This document shows, in pieces, positions 27,480 to 36,218 of a DNA stretch of 64,000 nt. The DNA lies in assembly GCF_020217465.1 (NCBI RefSeq), contig NZ_CP084115.1, positions 3,720,001 through 3,784,000 on the forward strand. The letters are read 5' to 3'. The translations under genes and the position numbers were made by a program. Positions within the stretch are counted from its first letter, which is position 1, and each line of letters opens with the position of its first letter. The notes under the pieces were generated by a model that was given only the letters and a program-made list of their open reading frames with translations, was not told where the DNA came from and did not search any database. The DNA is from Cobetia amphilecti (GTDB taxonomy: Bacteria > Pseudomonadota > Gammaproteobacteria > Pseudomonadales > Halomonadaceae).

Positions 27480-28271
27480 ATGAACATTCCCATCAAGACA
27501 GCTGAAGAAATCGACAAGATGCGCGTCGCCGGCCGTCTGGCGGCTGAAGTGCTGGAGCTGCTCGACGAGCATGTCCGTCCCGGCGTCACCACGGGCGAGC
27601 TCAACCGCATCGCGCACCACCACATCACCGAAGTTCAGGGCTGCATTCCGGCGCCGCTCAACTACCACGGCTTCCCGAAATCGATCTGCACCTCGATCAA
27701 TCACGTGGTCTGTCACGGCATCCCCGATGACAACAAGAAGCTCAAGAAAGGCGACATCCTCAACATCGACATCACCGTGATCAAGGACGGCTATCACGGC
27801 GACACCTCGAAGATGTACATCGTCGGCGAGCCGAGCATCCAGGCCGAGCGCCTGTGCCGCGTCACCCAGGAATGCCTCTATAAAGGCATCGAGCTGGTAC
27901 GCCCGGGCGTACGCCTGTCAGAAATCGGTCGTGCGATCCAGAAGCATGCCGAAGCGGCGGGCTACAGTGTCGTGCGTGACTTCTGCGGCCACGGCATCGG
28001 CGCCGGCTTCCATGAAGACCCGCAGGTGCTGCACTATGACGGCTACGAAGCCCGTGCCGACGCCGAGCTTCTGGAAGGCATGTGCCTGACCATCGAGCCG
28101 ATGGTCAATGTCGGTGGCTACAAGGTGAAGGTCCTCAAGGACGACTGGACAGCCGTCACCAAGGACAAGAGCCTCTCGGCCCAGTGGGAGCACACCCTGC
28201 TGGTCACCGCCACCGGCGTCGAGGTGCTGACACGTCGCACGGAAGAGGACCTCTCCTTCCTCGAGGGTTGA
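27480..28271 (+). CDS. map: Methionine aminopeptidase type I
   Basis: A 263-residue metalloenzyme removing the N-terminal Met from new proteins. The five metal ligands are visible: the two Asp in DILNIDITVIKDGYHGDTSK, His in FCGHGIGAGFHEDP, Glu in CLTIEPMV and Glu in WEHTLLV. The ATG at 27480 (MNIPIKTAEEIDKMR) fits E. coli MAP (264); the frame is open from 27375 but the added part looks random. glnD begins 5 nt after the stop. Confidence 0.97.
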   Translation: MNIPIKTAEEIDKMRVAGRLAAEVLELLDEHVRPGVTTGELNRIAHHHITEVQGCIPAPLNYHGFPKSICTSINHVVCHGIPDDNKKLKKGDILNIDITVIKDGYHGDTSKMYIVGEPSIQAERLCRVTQECLYKGIELVRPGVRLSEIGRAIQKHAEAAGYSVVRDFCGHGIGAGFHEDPQVLHYDGYEARADAELLEGMCLTIEPMVNVGGYKVKVLKDDWTAVTKDKSLSAQWEHTLLVTATGVEVLTRRTEEDLSFLEG

Positions 28272-28276
28272 TCAAG

Positions 28277-30988
28277 ATGCTCCTGCACCACTATCACTTC
28301 GTCGAGCGTGAAGCGCTCTACGATGCCGTCACCTTCGACGGCGAGCTGGCCACGACGAAGACACCCATCCCGCTGTTCAAGCGGGCTCTGGCACAGGTAC
28401 AGGAGCGTCTCGAGGCTCGCTTCAAGGCGGGCGCCGACATCCGCGACCTCATCCATGGTCGTGCCCGCGCCATCGATCGCCTGCTGGCCATCGCCTGGCA
28501 GCGCCAGACCTGGCCGGATGACGGCATCGCCCTGCTCGCCGTGGGCGGCTACGGCCGCGGCGAGCTGCACCCGCATTCCGACATCGACCTGCTGCTGTTG
28601 CTGGAGCAGGACGACGACACGCCCTATCGTGAGGCGCTGTCCGACTTCATCACCTTCCTGTGGGATATCGGTCTCGAGATCGGCCAGTCCGTACGCTCGC
28701 TGAGTGACTGCGAGCGTGAGGCACGCGCCGATGTCACCGTGATCACCAACCTGCTGGAATCCCGTGTCATCGCCGGCCCTCAGCGGCTGCGCGAGGCCAT
28801 GCGCGAACGTCTGGCCACCGACCGTCTGTGGCCGGCCGAAGCCTTCTTCGAGGCCAAGTGGCAGGAGCAGATCGCTCGCCACCACAAGTTCGCCAACACC
28901 GAATATCACCTCGAACCCAACATCAAGTCGTCGCCCGGCGGCCTGCGCGATATCCAGATGATCGGCTGGGTCGCCAAGCGCCACTTCGGGGTCGAGCGCT
29001 ACGACAATCTGGTCGCGCTGGGCTTCATGAATGATGCCGAACTGCGCATTCTCAGCCAGGGCCAGGCCTTCCTGTGGCAGGTGCGCTTCGCGCTGCACAT
29101 GCTGGCCGGACGCGCCGAGGACCGGCTGCTGTTCGACCACCAGCGCACCATCGCCGAGCTGTTCGGCTTCCGCGACACGCCCGAGCATCTGGCGGTCGAG
29201 CAGTTCATGAAGCGCTACTACCGCCACGTCACCGCCCTGGCGGGCCTCAACGACATGCTGCTGCAGCACTTCGACGAGGCCATCCTGCGTCATGACGAGC
29301 CGGTCAACATCGTACCGCTCAATCCGCGCTTCGAGATCCGCAGCGGCTACATCAGCCTGCGCGAGGAAGGCGTGTTCCGCCGCCGCCCCGCCGCGCTGCT
29401 GGAGCTGTTCCTGCTGATGGCGCAGCACCCGGAGATCGAGGGTGTGCGCGCCGACACCATCCGCGCACTGCGCGATCATCGCCACCAGATCGACGACGCC
29501 TTCCGCGACGACGTGCGCCACCAGAGCCTGTTCATGGAGCTGATGCGCTGCGGCGGCAACGTGCCCCGCGTACTCAAGCGCATGGCGCGCTACGGCATCC
29601 TCGGCAAGTACCTGCCGGCCTTCGGGCGTGCCGTGGGGCTGATGCAGCATGACCTCTTCCACGTCTACACCGTCGATGCGCATACCCTACGCCTGCTCAA
29701 GGTCGCCCAGGAGTTCCGCGCCCCCGATGCCGAGGAGGAATTCCCGGTCGCCGCGACCCTGATCCGCGAGCTGCCCAAGCTGGAGCTGCTGTGGATCGCC
29801 GGGCTCTATCACGACATCGGCAAGGGCCGTGGCGGCGACCACTCCGAGATCGGTGCCGAGGAAGTCGAGGACTTCGCGCGCCGTCATGACCTCAGCCCGC
29901 GCGACACCCGCACCCTGAGCTGGCTGGTGCGCCACCACCTGCTGATGTCGATGACCGCGCAGAAGCAGGACATCGCCGACCCCGAGATCATCACCCGCTT
30001 CGCCGAGATCGTCGGTGACGAGACGCACCTCGATTATCTCTACGTGCTGACGGTGGCCGACATCAACGCCACCAACCCGTCGCTGTGGAACGGCTGGCGT
30101 GCGGCATTGCTGCGCCAGCTGCACATGGAGACGCGCCGGGCGCTGCGCCGTGGCCTCGAACATCCTCCGGAGCGCCACGAGTGGATCACCGAGACCCGTG
30201 AGGAAGCGCTGTCCCTGCTGGCCGGCATGGGCACCACCCGCACTGATGCCGAGGCACTGTGGGCCAGCCTCGGTGACGACTACTTCGTGCGCTATGCCCC
30301 CAGCGAGGTGGCCTGGCACACCCAGGGGATCCTCGCGCGCCAGGCAGCCCCGCAGCTCGACGAGCATGGCGAGCCGCTGCCGCTGGTACTGACCAGCGCG
30401 CCCACCGAGGAGATGACCGAAGGCGGCACCAAGGTCTTCATCCACACCCGCTCGGTGGACAACCTGTTCGCGGCCACCGCCGCGGCGCTGGAGCAGCTGG
30501 GGCTCTCGATCCACGATGCGCGCATCGCCACCTCGAGCCACAACTGGACGCTCAACACCTTCATCCTGCTCGACGATGACGGTGAACCGATCCGCGACGC
30601 CGCACGTCTGGCCGATATCCGTACCCATCTGGTCGAAGAGCTGGATGACCCGGATGACTACTCGGTGATCGTCAATCGCCATACGCCGCGCCAGCTCAAG
30701 CACTTCCGCATCGCGCCGCGCATCACGCTGAGTCAGGACTACACCAACGGCCGCAGCGTGCTGGAAGTGATCGCCTCGGACCGCCCGGGCCTGCTGGCGC
30801 GCATCGGCCGCGTGTTCATGGAGCACGAGATCGCCATCGATGCCGCCAAGATCGCCACCCTCGGCGAGCGCGTCGAGGATATCTTCTTCATCACCGACCG
30901 CGCCGGTGAACCCATCACCGACCCCGAGCGCCAGACACGCCTGCGTGACGCCCTCACCGAAGTCCTCGAGGTCGGCGAGCGCGGCTGA
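28277..30988 (+). CDS. glnD: Bifunctional uridylyltransferase/uridylyl-removing enzyme GlnD
   Basis: A 903-residue nitrogen sensor that uridylylates PII when glutamine is low and removes UMP when it is high. The nucleotidyltransferase motif GGYGRGEL at 90-97 is followed by DID at 102-104 (catalytic Asp102, Asp104). An HD hydrolase domain has HDIGKGRGGDHSE near residue 512. Two ACT glutamine-binding domains begin near 717 (KVFIHTRSVDNLFA) and 829 (LEVIASDRPGLLARI). Length is close to E. coli (890). It begins 5 nt after map. Confidence 0.97.
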   Translation: MLLHHYHFVEREALYDAVTFDGELATTKTPIPLFKRALAQVQERLEARFKAGADIRDLIHGRARAIDRLLAIAWQRQTWPDDGIALLAVGGYGRGELHPHSDIDLLLLLEQDDDTPYREALSDFITFLWDIGLEIGQSVRSLSDCEREARADVTVITNLLESRVIAGPQRLREAMRERLATDRLWPAEAFFEAKWQEQIARHHKFANTEYHLEPNIKSSPGGLRDIQMIGWVAKRHFGVERYDNLVALGFMNDAELRILSQGQAFLWQVRFALHMLAGRAEDRLLFDHQRTIAELFGFRDTPEHLAVEQFMKRYYRHVTALAGLNDMLLQHFDEAILRHDEPVNIVPLNPRFEIRSGYISLREEGVFRRRPAALLELFLLMAQHPEIEGVRADTIRALRDHRHQIDDAFRDDVRHQSLFMELMRCGGNVPRVLKRMARYGILGKYLPAFGRAVGLMQHDLFHVYTVDAHTLRLLKVAQEFRAPDAEEEFPVAATLIRELPKLELLWIAGLYHDIGKGRGGDHSEIGAEEVEDFARRHDLSPRDTRTLSWLVRHHLLMSMTAQKQDIADPEIITRFAEIVGDETHLDYLYVLTVADINATNPSLWNGWRAALLRQLHMETRRALRRGLEHPPERHEWITETREEALSLLAGMGTTRTDAEALWASLGDDYFVRYAPSEVAWHTQGILARQAAPQLDEHGEPLPLVLTSAPTEEMTEGGTKVFIHTRSVDNLFAATAAALEQLGLSIHDARIATSSHNWTLNTFILLDDDGEPIRDAARLADIRTHLVEELDDPDDYSVIVNRHTPRQLKHFRIAPRITLSQDYTNGRSVLEVIASDRPGLLARIGRVFMEHEIAIDAAKIATLGERVEDIFFITDRAGEPITDPERQTRLRDALTEVLEVGERG

Positions 30989-31035
30989 GACGCGCGACGG
31001 CGCGTGACGGCACGTGACGAGAGTACAGAGGAAAA

Positions 31036-31076
31036 GCGCCGGCCGGCACCCCGCGATTGAGGGGACCGGCCGGCTT
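31036..31076 (+). terminator. glnD terminator hairpin
   Basis: Nine-bp arms of GCCGGCCGG type (31038-31046 and 31066-31074), extended inward by CCCC/GGGG pairing (49-52 with 61-64) and outward by A-T pairs. It is followed by TTCCCTATAAT. The loop contains the proposed -35 element of dapC. Confidence 0.65.
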
Positions 31077-31085
31077 CCCTATAAT
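31057..31085 (+). promoter_or_regulatory. Candidate promoter for the dap cluster
   Basis: TTGAGG (31057-31062) and a perfect TATAAT (31080-31085) with a 17-nt spacer. The -35 lies in the loop and inner stem of the glnD terminator hairpin, and the -10 directly follows it. Confidence 0.6.
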
Positions 31086-31183
31086 CGCGAGTCGACCTGC
31101 ATGGCAGTCCGGTGACTCGCGGACGCCTTCCTCCCTGCTCGGCCGGCAGCCTGGCTGCCACGGCCATCACCCATGGAACGTGC

Positions 31184-32383
31184 ATGAACCCGGATCTCGA
31201 CCAGCTCAAGCCCTACCCGTTTGAAACCCTGGCCAAGCTGCGCGAGGGCGTCGTGCCCAATCCCGCCCTGGACCCGATTGCACTGACCATCGGCGAACCG
31301 CGTCATGCGCCACCCGAGTTCGTGCTCGACACCCTGCGCGAGCACATCATGGGCGTGGCCAAGTACCCCGCCACCGGCGGTCTGGGGGAATTGCGCCAGG
31401 CGATCGCCGACTGGCTCGCGAAGCGCTTCTCGCTCAACGTCACGCCGGATATCGACCAGCAGGTCCTGCCGGTCACCGGCACCCGCGAGGCACTGTTCGC
31501 CTTCATCCAGGCCTCGCTGGACAGCACGCGTCCGGCGCGCGTGCTGGTGCCGAACCCCTTCTATCAGATCTACGAAGGCGCGACGCTGCTGGCCGGCGGC
31601 GAGGTCACCTACCTGCCCTGCCCCGCCGAGAATGGCTCCCGCCCCGACTACGCGGCAGTGCCGGCCGAGGTATGGCGTGATACCCAGATCGTCTTCGTCT
31701 GCTCGCCGGGCAATCCCACCGGCGCCGTGACACCGCTGGAGGACTTCCAGCAGCTGATTCGCCTCGCCGACGAGCACGACTTCCTGATCGCCTCCGATGA
31801 GTGCTACTCGGAGCTCTATCTCGACGAGTCGACGCCACCGCCGGGCCTGCTGCAGGCCTGTGCCGCCATGGGCCGCGATGACTACGCGCGCTGCGTGGTC
31901 TTCCACTCGCTGTCCAAGCGCTCCAACCTGCCGGGCCTGCGCTCCGGCTTCGTGGCCGGCGATGGCGAGGTGATCCGTCGCTTCCGTCACTACCGCACCT
32001 ATCACGGCTGCGCGATGCCGCTGCATCACCAACACGCCTCCATCGCCGCCTGGAATGATGAAGCCCACGTGCTGGCCAATCGCGATGCCTACCGCGAGAA
32101 GTTTGCCGCCGTGACCGAAATCCTCGCACCGGTGATGGACTTCCCGACCCCGGAAGCCAGCTTCTACCTGTATCCCGCCGTGCCCGGCGGTGACGACGCC
32201 GCCTTCACCCGCGAGCTGCTGCGTGAAGAGGCGGTCGGCGTGCTGCCGGCAAGCTACATGGCGCGCGAGGTGGACGGCGTGAATCCGGGCGCCGGACGCA
32301 TTCGTCTGGCGCTGGTGGCCGAACTGGAACAGACCGTCGAAGCCGCCCAGCGCCTGCGTCGCTTCGTCGAACGCCTGCGCTGA
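31184..32383 (+). CDS. dapC: N-succinyldiaminopimelate aminotransferase DapC
   Basis: A 399-residue class I/II PLP aminotransferase converting N-succinyl-2-amino-6-ketopimelate to N-succinyl-diaminopimelate in lysine and peptidoglycan synthesis. YPATGGLGELRQAI (near residue 62), CSPGNPTGAV, and the PLP-lysine segment FHSLSKRSNLPGLRSGF are visible. The start is ATG at 31184 (MNPDLDQLKPYPF). The dapD and dapE genes downstream support DapC rather than another aspartate-type transaminase. Confidence 0.93.
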   Translation: MNPDLDQLKPYPFETLAKLREGVVPNPALDPIALTIGEPRHAPPEFVLDTLREHIMGVAKYPATGGLGELRQAIADWLAKRFSLNVTPDIDQQVLPVTGTREALFAFIQASLDSTRPARVLVPNPFYQIYEGATLLAGGEVTYLPCPAENGSRPDYAAVPAEVWRDTQIVFVCSPGNPTGAVTPLEDFQQLIRLADEHDFLIASDECYSELYLDESTPPPGLLQACAAMGRDDYARCVVFHSLSKRSNLPGLRSGFVAGDGEVIRRFRHYRTYHGCAMPLHHQHASIAAWNDEAHVLANRDAYREKFAAVTEILAPVMDFPTPEASFYLYPAVPGGDDAAFTRELLREEAVGVLPASYMAREVDGVNPGAGRIRLALVAELEQTVEAAQRLRRFVERLR

Positions 32384-32467
32384 GCGCCAGGCCTGCACGG
32401 GCTGACAGCAGCCCAACACTGGATGACAGCCCCGCCCGGCGGGGTGGATTGGCTCAAGGAGACCGCC

Positions 32468-32824
32468 ATGCACGTGCTCTACGGCATCAAGACCTGTGAT
32501 ACCTGCCGCAAGGCGCGCCGCGCCCTCGACGACCGGGGCGTGCCCTATCGCTGGTATGACCTGCGCGAGGATGGCCTCTCCGCCAGCCTGCTGGAATCCT
32601 GGCTGGAACAGACCGCCTGGAGCAGCCTGCTCAACAAGCGCAGCACCAGCTGGCGCAACCTGAGCGATGAACAACGTGACAGCCTCGATGCCAATTCGGC
32701 ACGTGCATTGATGCTGGAGCACCCGACCCTGATCAAGCGTCCCATTCTCGAGCGTCATCCCGCCGACAATGAGATGGATCTGGTGATCGGCTATGACAAG
32801 GCGGTCTACGAACCGCAGGACTGA
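32468..32824 (+). CDS. ArsC/Spx-family protein (YffB type)
   Basis: A 118-residue thioredoxin-like protein of the ArsC family. It starts MHVLYGIKTCDTCRKARRAL, with a CxxC pair (TCDTC) in place of the single Cys typical of arsenate reductases, and has LIKRPILE near the C-terminus. AGGAG lies about 8 nt before the ATG. A member of this family sits between dapC and dapD in Pseudomonas too, but its role there is not known to me. Arsenate resistance is unlikely, since no ars genes are near. A redox or Spx-like role is inference. Confidence 0.85.
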   Translation: MHVLYGIKTCDTCRKARRALDDRGVPYRWYDLREDGLSASLLESWLEQTAWSSLLNKRSTSWRNLSDEQRDSLDANSARALMLEHPTLIKRPILERHPADNEMDLVIGYDKAVYEPQD

Positions 32825-32864
32825 GTTACCCCTTACACCACTGGACACCCCGGAGATTGACACG

Positions 32865-33890
32865 ATGTTGAGCCTTGCCCTCGGAATCGGCACCCAGAAC
32901 ACCACCGGCGACTGGCTGGAAGTCTACTATCCTGCCCCGCTGTTCAAGCCGACCGCTGCCGTTGCTGACGCCGCTCGCAAGGCACTGGACGCACCGGCTG
33001 GCACCACCGCCACCAGCTTCCTGCCGGAACACTGCGCCGCCCTGGCAAGCGCCCTGCGCGACGCCGGTGACAACGCCCAGGCCGAACTGGCCGAGAGCCT
33101 GGCCGCCAGCCAGCGCCCGCTGGTCGCCATGTTCATCGAGGAAGACGCCGCCCCGCAGAGCGTGCCGGAGGTCTACCTCAAGCTGCACCTGCTGTCTCAC
33201 CGCATGGTGCGTCCGCACGGCATCGACCTGACCGGCATGTTCGGTCTGCTCAAGAATGTCGCCTGGACCAGCGAAGGCGCCATCGACATCGAAGAGCTGC
33301 CGGCGCGGCGCCTCAAGGCCCGTCTGGAAGGGCGCACCCTGTCCGTGGACTGCGTCGACAAGTTCCCGAAGATGACCGACTACGTGGTGCCGACCGGCAT
33401 TCGTATCGCCGATACCGCACGCGTGCGTCTGGGCGCCTACCTGGGCGAAGGCACCACCGTGATGCACGAAGGCTTCTGCAACTTCAATGCCGGCACCGAA
33501 GGCCCGGGCATGATCGAAGGCCGCATCTCCGCGGGCGTCTTCGTCGGCAAGGGTTCTGATCTGGGCGGCGGTTGCTCCACCATGGGCACCCTGTCCGGTG
33601 GCGGCAACATCGTCATCAAGGTCGGTGAAGGCTGCCTGATCGGCGCCAATGCCGGTATCGGCATCCCGCTGGGCGATCGCTGCACCGTGGAAGCTGGCCT
33701 GTACATCACCGCCGGCACCAAGGTCATGGTCTTCGACAACGAAGGCCAGGAAGTCGAGACGGTCGCGGCCCGTGAGCTGGCCAGCCAGGACGACCTGCTG
33801 CTGCGTCGCAACTCCGTCACCGGCCGTGTCGAGTGCCGCACCAACAAGAGCGCCATCGCGCTCAACGATGCCCTGCACGCCCACAACTGA
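32865..33890 (+). CDS. dapD: 2,3,4,5-tetrahydropyridine-2,6-dicarboxylate N-succinyltransferase
   Basis: A 341-residue left-handed beta-helix transferase that succinylates tetrahydrodipicolinate using succinyl-CoA. The length and N-terminus (MLSLALGIGTQN) match the long Pseudomonas type (344) rather than the 274-residue E. coli type. Hexapeptide repeats run from RVRLGAYLGEGTTVMHEGFC to GEGCLIGANAGIGIPLGDRC. CGGAG stands about 10 nt before the ATG at 32865. It is in the dapC-dapE cluster. Confidence 0.96.
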   Translation: MLSLALGIGTQNTTGDWLEVYYPAPLFKPTAAVADAARKALDAPAGTTATSFLPEHCAALASALRDAGDNAQAELAESLAASQRPLVAMFIEEDAAPQSVPEVYLKLHLLSHRMVRPHGIDLTGMFGLLKNVAWTSEGAIDIEELPARRLKARLEGRTLSVDCVDKFPKMTDYVVPTGIRIADTARVRLGAYLGEGTTVMHEGFCNFNAGTEGPGMIEGRISAGVFVGKGSDLGGGCSTMGTLSGGGNIVIKVGEGCLIGANAGIGIPLGDRCTVEAGLYITAGTKVMVFDNEGQEVETVAARELASQDDLLLRRNSVTGRVECRTNKSAIALNDALHAHN

Positions 33891-33898
33891 GGCGCGTG

Positions 33899-33939
33899 AC
33901 GACGGCCTGTCAGGGGCTGCACCTCTGGCAGGCCGTCGT
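33899..33939 (+). terminator. Hairpin after dapD
   Basis: 11-bp perfect arms (33899-33909 and 33929-33939) with a further inner stem containing a wobble, 8 nt after dapD, followed by GGCATTTCCC. A partial terminator or an RNA-processing stem is likely. Confidence 0.5.
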
Positions 33940-33984
33940 GGCATTTCCCGGCTCGGGCAGCAGTGCCCGGGCCGGCGTGAAGAC

Positions 33985-34033
33985 ACTTCGTCTCTCCCCC
34001 CGAATTTCGCGCTGTCGCTCCTCGCGATGACGC
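33985..34033 (-). repeat. Possible dispersed extragenic repeat in front of dapE
   Basis: On the minus strand the stretch reads GTCATCGCGAGGAGCGAC and then an AGCGCG stretch. This resembles the widespread extragenic repeat with core GCGAGGAGCGAAGCGAC. Only part of such an element seems present, and I saw no second copy in the window. Confidence 0.35.
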
Positions 34034-34048
34034 CTGCAGCGATGGCCC

Positions 34049-35248
34049 ATGATGACTGATTCAAACGCACCGCTTCCGCCACGCCCCGCCGATCTGTCTC
34101 CGACGCTGGAGCTGGCCTTCGATCTCATCTCACGCCCCTCGGTCACGCCGGACGACCTGGACTGCCAGACCCTGATGATCGAACGCCTTGAGGCGCTGGG
34201 CTTCACCATCACGCGGCTGCCCTTCGGCGATGTCGACAACTTCTGGGCGGTGCGCGGCCATCATGGTCCGGTGCTGGCCTTCGCCGGCCACACCGATGTC
34301 GTGCCGACGGGCCCGGAAGCCAACTGGCAGTATCCGCCGTTCTCGCCGTGCATCGACGATGCCGGCTTCTTGTGTGGCCGCGGCGCCGCCGACATGAAGG
34401 GTTCTCTGGCCGCGATGCTGACCGCCACCGAGCGCTTCGTGACCGCCAACCCGGACCACGAAGGTCGCATCGCCTTCTTGATCACCTCCGACGAGGAAGG
34501 CCCGGCGGTTCACGGCACCCGTGCGGTGGTCGAGTATCTGCGCGAGCATCACGAGCGCCTCGACTACTGCATCGTCGGCGAACCGTCCTCCACCGATTAC
34601 GCCGGTGACGTGATCAAGAATGGCCGTCGCGGCTCGCTGGGTGCGGTCATGCACGTCAAGGGTGTTCAAGGCCATGTGGCCTATCCGCACCTGGCGCGCA
34701 ACCCGATCCACGATGCCGCCCCGGCGCTGGCCGCCCTGGCCGCCGAGCATTGGGACAACGGCAACGACTTCTTCCCGGCGACCAGCTTCCAGATCTCCAA
34801 CATCCGTGGCGGTACCGGCGCGACCAACGTCATCCCCGGCGAGCTGGAAGTGGTCTTCAACTTCCGTTACTCCACCGAGCTGACCGCCGATGACCTCAAG
34901 CGTCGCACCTATGAGATCCTCGAGAAGCACGGTCTGGACGTCGAGATCGAGTGGAACCTGAGCGGCGAGCCCTTCCTGACGCCGGAAGGCGCGCTGGTCG
35001 ATGCCGCCGTGCACGGCGTGGAACGTGCGCTGGGCCGCAAGCCGGTGCTGTCCACCTCCGGCGGCACCTCCGATGGTCGCTTCATCGCCACGCTCGGCAC
35101 TCAGGTCGTCGAGCTGGGGCCGGTCAATGCGACCATCCACAAGATCGATGAACGCGTCATGGCCAGCGATCTGGACCGACTCTCCAGCGCCTACGAGCAC
35201 ATCCTGGAATACCTGTTTGTCCCCGCGACCCAAGAGACCACGGCATGA
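34049..35248 (+). CDS. dapE: Succinyl-diaminopimelate desuccinylase
   Basis: A 399-residue M20 metallopeptidase-family enzyme that cleaves N-succinyl-LL-diaminopimelate to LL-diaminopimelate. [16 protein letters not shown] carries the first metal ligands, [14 protein letters not shown] the bridging Asp, [10 protein letters not shown] the catalytic Glu, and [11 protein letters not shown] the C-terminal His. It is about 24 residues longer at the N-terminus than E. coli DapE (375). The start is one of two adjacent ATGs (34049 or 34052), with no clear Shine-Dalgarno. It overlaps the next gene by 4 nt. Confidence 0.96.
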   Translation: MMTDSNAPLPPRPADLSPTLELAFDLISRPSVTPDDLDCQTLMIERLEALGFTITRLPFGDVDNFWAVRGHHGPVLAFAGHTDVVPTGPEANWQYPPFSPCIDDAGFLCGRGAADMKGSLAAMLTATERFVTANPDHEGRIAFLITSDEEGPAVHGTRAVVEYLREHHERLDYCIVGEPSSTDYAGDVIKNGRRGSLGAVMHVKGVQGHVAYPHLARNPIHDAAPALAALAAEHWDNGNDFFPATSFQISNIRGGTGATNVIPGELEVVFNFRYSTELTADDLKRRTYEILEKHGLDVEIEWNLSGEPFLTPEGALVDAAVHGVERALGRKPVLSTSGGTSDGRFIATLGTQVVELGPVNATIHKIDERVMASDLDRLSSAYEHILEYLFVPATQETTA

Positions 35249-35658
35249 GCGACACCCCGCACAATGACGCCGATGAGCAGTACCCGGACATCGAGATCTA
35301 TCTCAAGCCCTTGAGCCTGGAGGCGCTGGGCGCCTGGCTGGGCGAGCAGTTCGGTCAGGTCGTCGTCTTCCAGCCGGCCGGCAAGCTGCAGCACCGTACG
35401 CGCCTCACGCGTGATGGCGCCGAGATCGCGGTGCTGGTGGTCGAGAAGGTCGCCGATGGCTTCGCCAGCCTGTGGTTCGACAGCGCCAGTACCCCCTGGG
35501 CGCGCGATGTCGACTGCGCACGCGCTGCCGCCCGGGCCCTGCAGGTCGAGACGCGTTGCTCGCTGGGCAGCTGGCAGCCCGGTGATGAGCCGGACCGCTT
35601 CTTCCGTGTCATGGCCGACGGCAGCGAAGAGGCCTTCACCTGGCCGGACAAGGGCTGA
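35245..35658 (+). CDS. Conserved-looking protein of unknown function coupled to dapE
   Basis: A 137-residue acidic soluble protein; I do not recognise the family. There is no signal peptide or membrane segment. It starts ATGA overlapping the dapE stop, so it is translated with dapE. The N-terminal half has a [20 protein letters not shown] segment; the middle ([20 protein letters not shown]) is beta-rich, and a [15 protein letters not shown] helix follows. Codon use matches its neighbours, which argues that it is a real gene. A strong terminator ends the unit 34 nt later. Confidence 0.8.
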   Translation: MSDTPHNDADEQYPDIEIYLKPLSLEALGAWLGEQFGQVVVFQPAGKLQHRTRLTRDGAEIAVLVVEKVADGFASLWFDSASTPWARDVDCARAAARALQVETRCSLGSWQPGDEPDRFFRVMADGSEEAFTWPDKG

Positions 35659-35691
35659 GTGACCCGCCTCTTCTGGTGACAAGTCCATGAA

Positions 35692-35731
35692 ACGACAACG
35701 CCCCGCAGGCTAGCCTGCGGGGCGTTGTCGT
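35692..35731. terminator. Bidirectional terminator
   Basis: Nineteen-bp perfect arms (35692-35710 and 35713-35731), T-rich on both exits (TCTTTC on plus, TTTCATG on minus). It lies between the convergent genes at 35658 and 35754 and serves both. Confidence 0.85.
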
Positions 35732-35753
35732 CTTTCACTGAGCGAGTCAGCGA

Positions 35754-36218
35754 TCAGGTGATGACCGTCACGTCATCCGCCTGCAGGCCACGCTCATTGC
35801 TGATGACGTGGTAACGCACTTTCTGACCTTCGGCCAAGGTACGGTGGCCCTTGCCACGAATGGCACGGAAGTGAACGAAGACATCTTCACCACTTTCACG
35901 GGTCACGAAACCGTAGCCCTTGTTGACGTTGAACCACTTGACCTCGCCGATCTCACGATCGTCGTCCTCGACTTCAGCCAGTACTGCAGAGCGCGGAGAC
36001 AGCACCGGAATGGCAAGCGTCGCGATCAACAGCAGGATGAACACGGCCGCGACGGCAGCCGCGTACGCCAGCTCGAAGCCCTCGACGCTAAGCGCCTGGC
36101 TCAGGGTGTCGGCCAGCTGGCCGCCGGTCAGGGTGATGAAGACAGCAATCAGCAACGGTGCCGGCAGTGCCAGCAGCAGGCTGATGATGAAACAACGGAA
36201 GAACGTCTTGGAACTCAT
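35754..36218 (-). CDS. Membrane-anchored cold-shock-domain protein
   Basis: A 154-residue protein joining two membrane helices to a C-terminal cold-shock domain. Helix 1 covers about residues 10-30 and helix 2 about 50-72. The domain starts at about 88 (GEVKWFNVNKGYGFVTRE) and has RNP1 KGYGFV and RNP2 DVFVHF, so it should bind single-stranded RNA or DNA. A short acidic linker (EVEDDDRE) connects the two parts. The start is ATG at 36218 with AGAGAG upstream; a TTG precedes it. The likely topology puts the domain in the cytoplasm. It differs from the DUF1294 fusion, where the cold-shock domain is N-terminal. The function is unknown to me; RNA handling at the membrane is inference. Confidence 0.85.
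   Translation of the reverse strand: MSSKTFFRCFIISLLLALPAPLLIAVFITLTGGQLADTLSQALSVEGFELAYAAAVAAVFILLLIATLAIPVLSPRSAVLAEVEDDDREIGEVKWFNVNKGYGFVTRESGEDVFVHFRAIRGKGHRTLAEGQKVRYHVISNERGLQADDVTVIT

Noticed and set aside
28118-29683. 521-residue antisense frame across map and glnD
   Set aside because: Shadow of two strongly supported genes; no start signal and no motifs.
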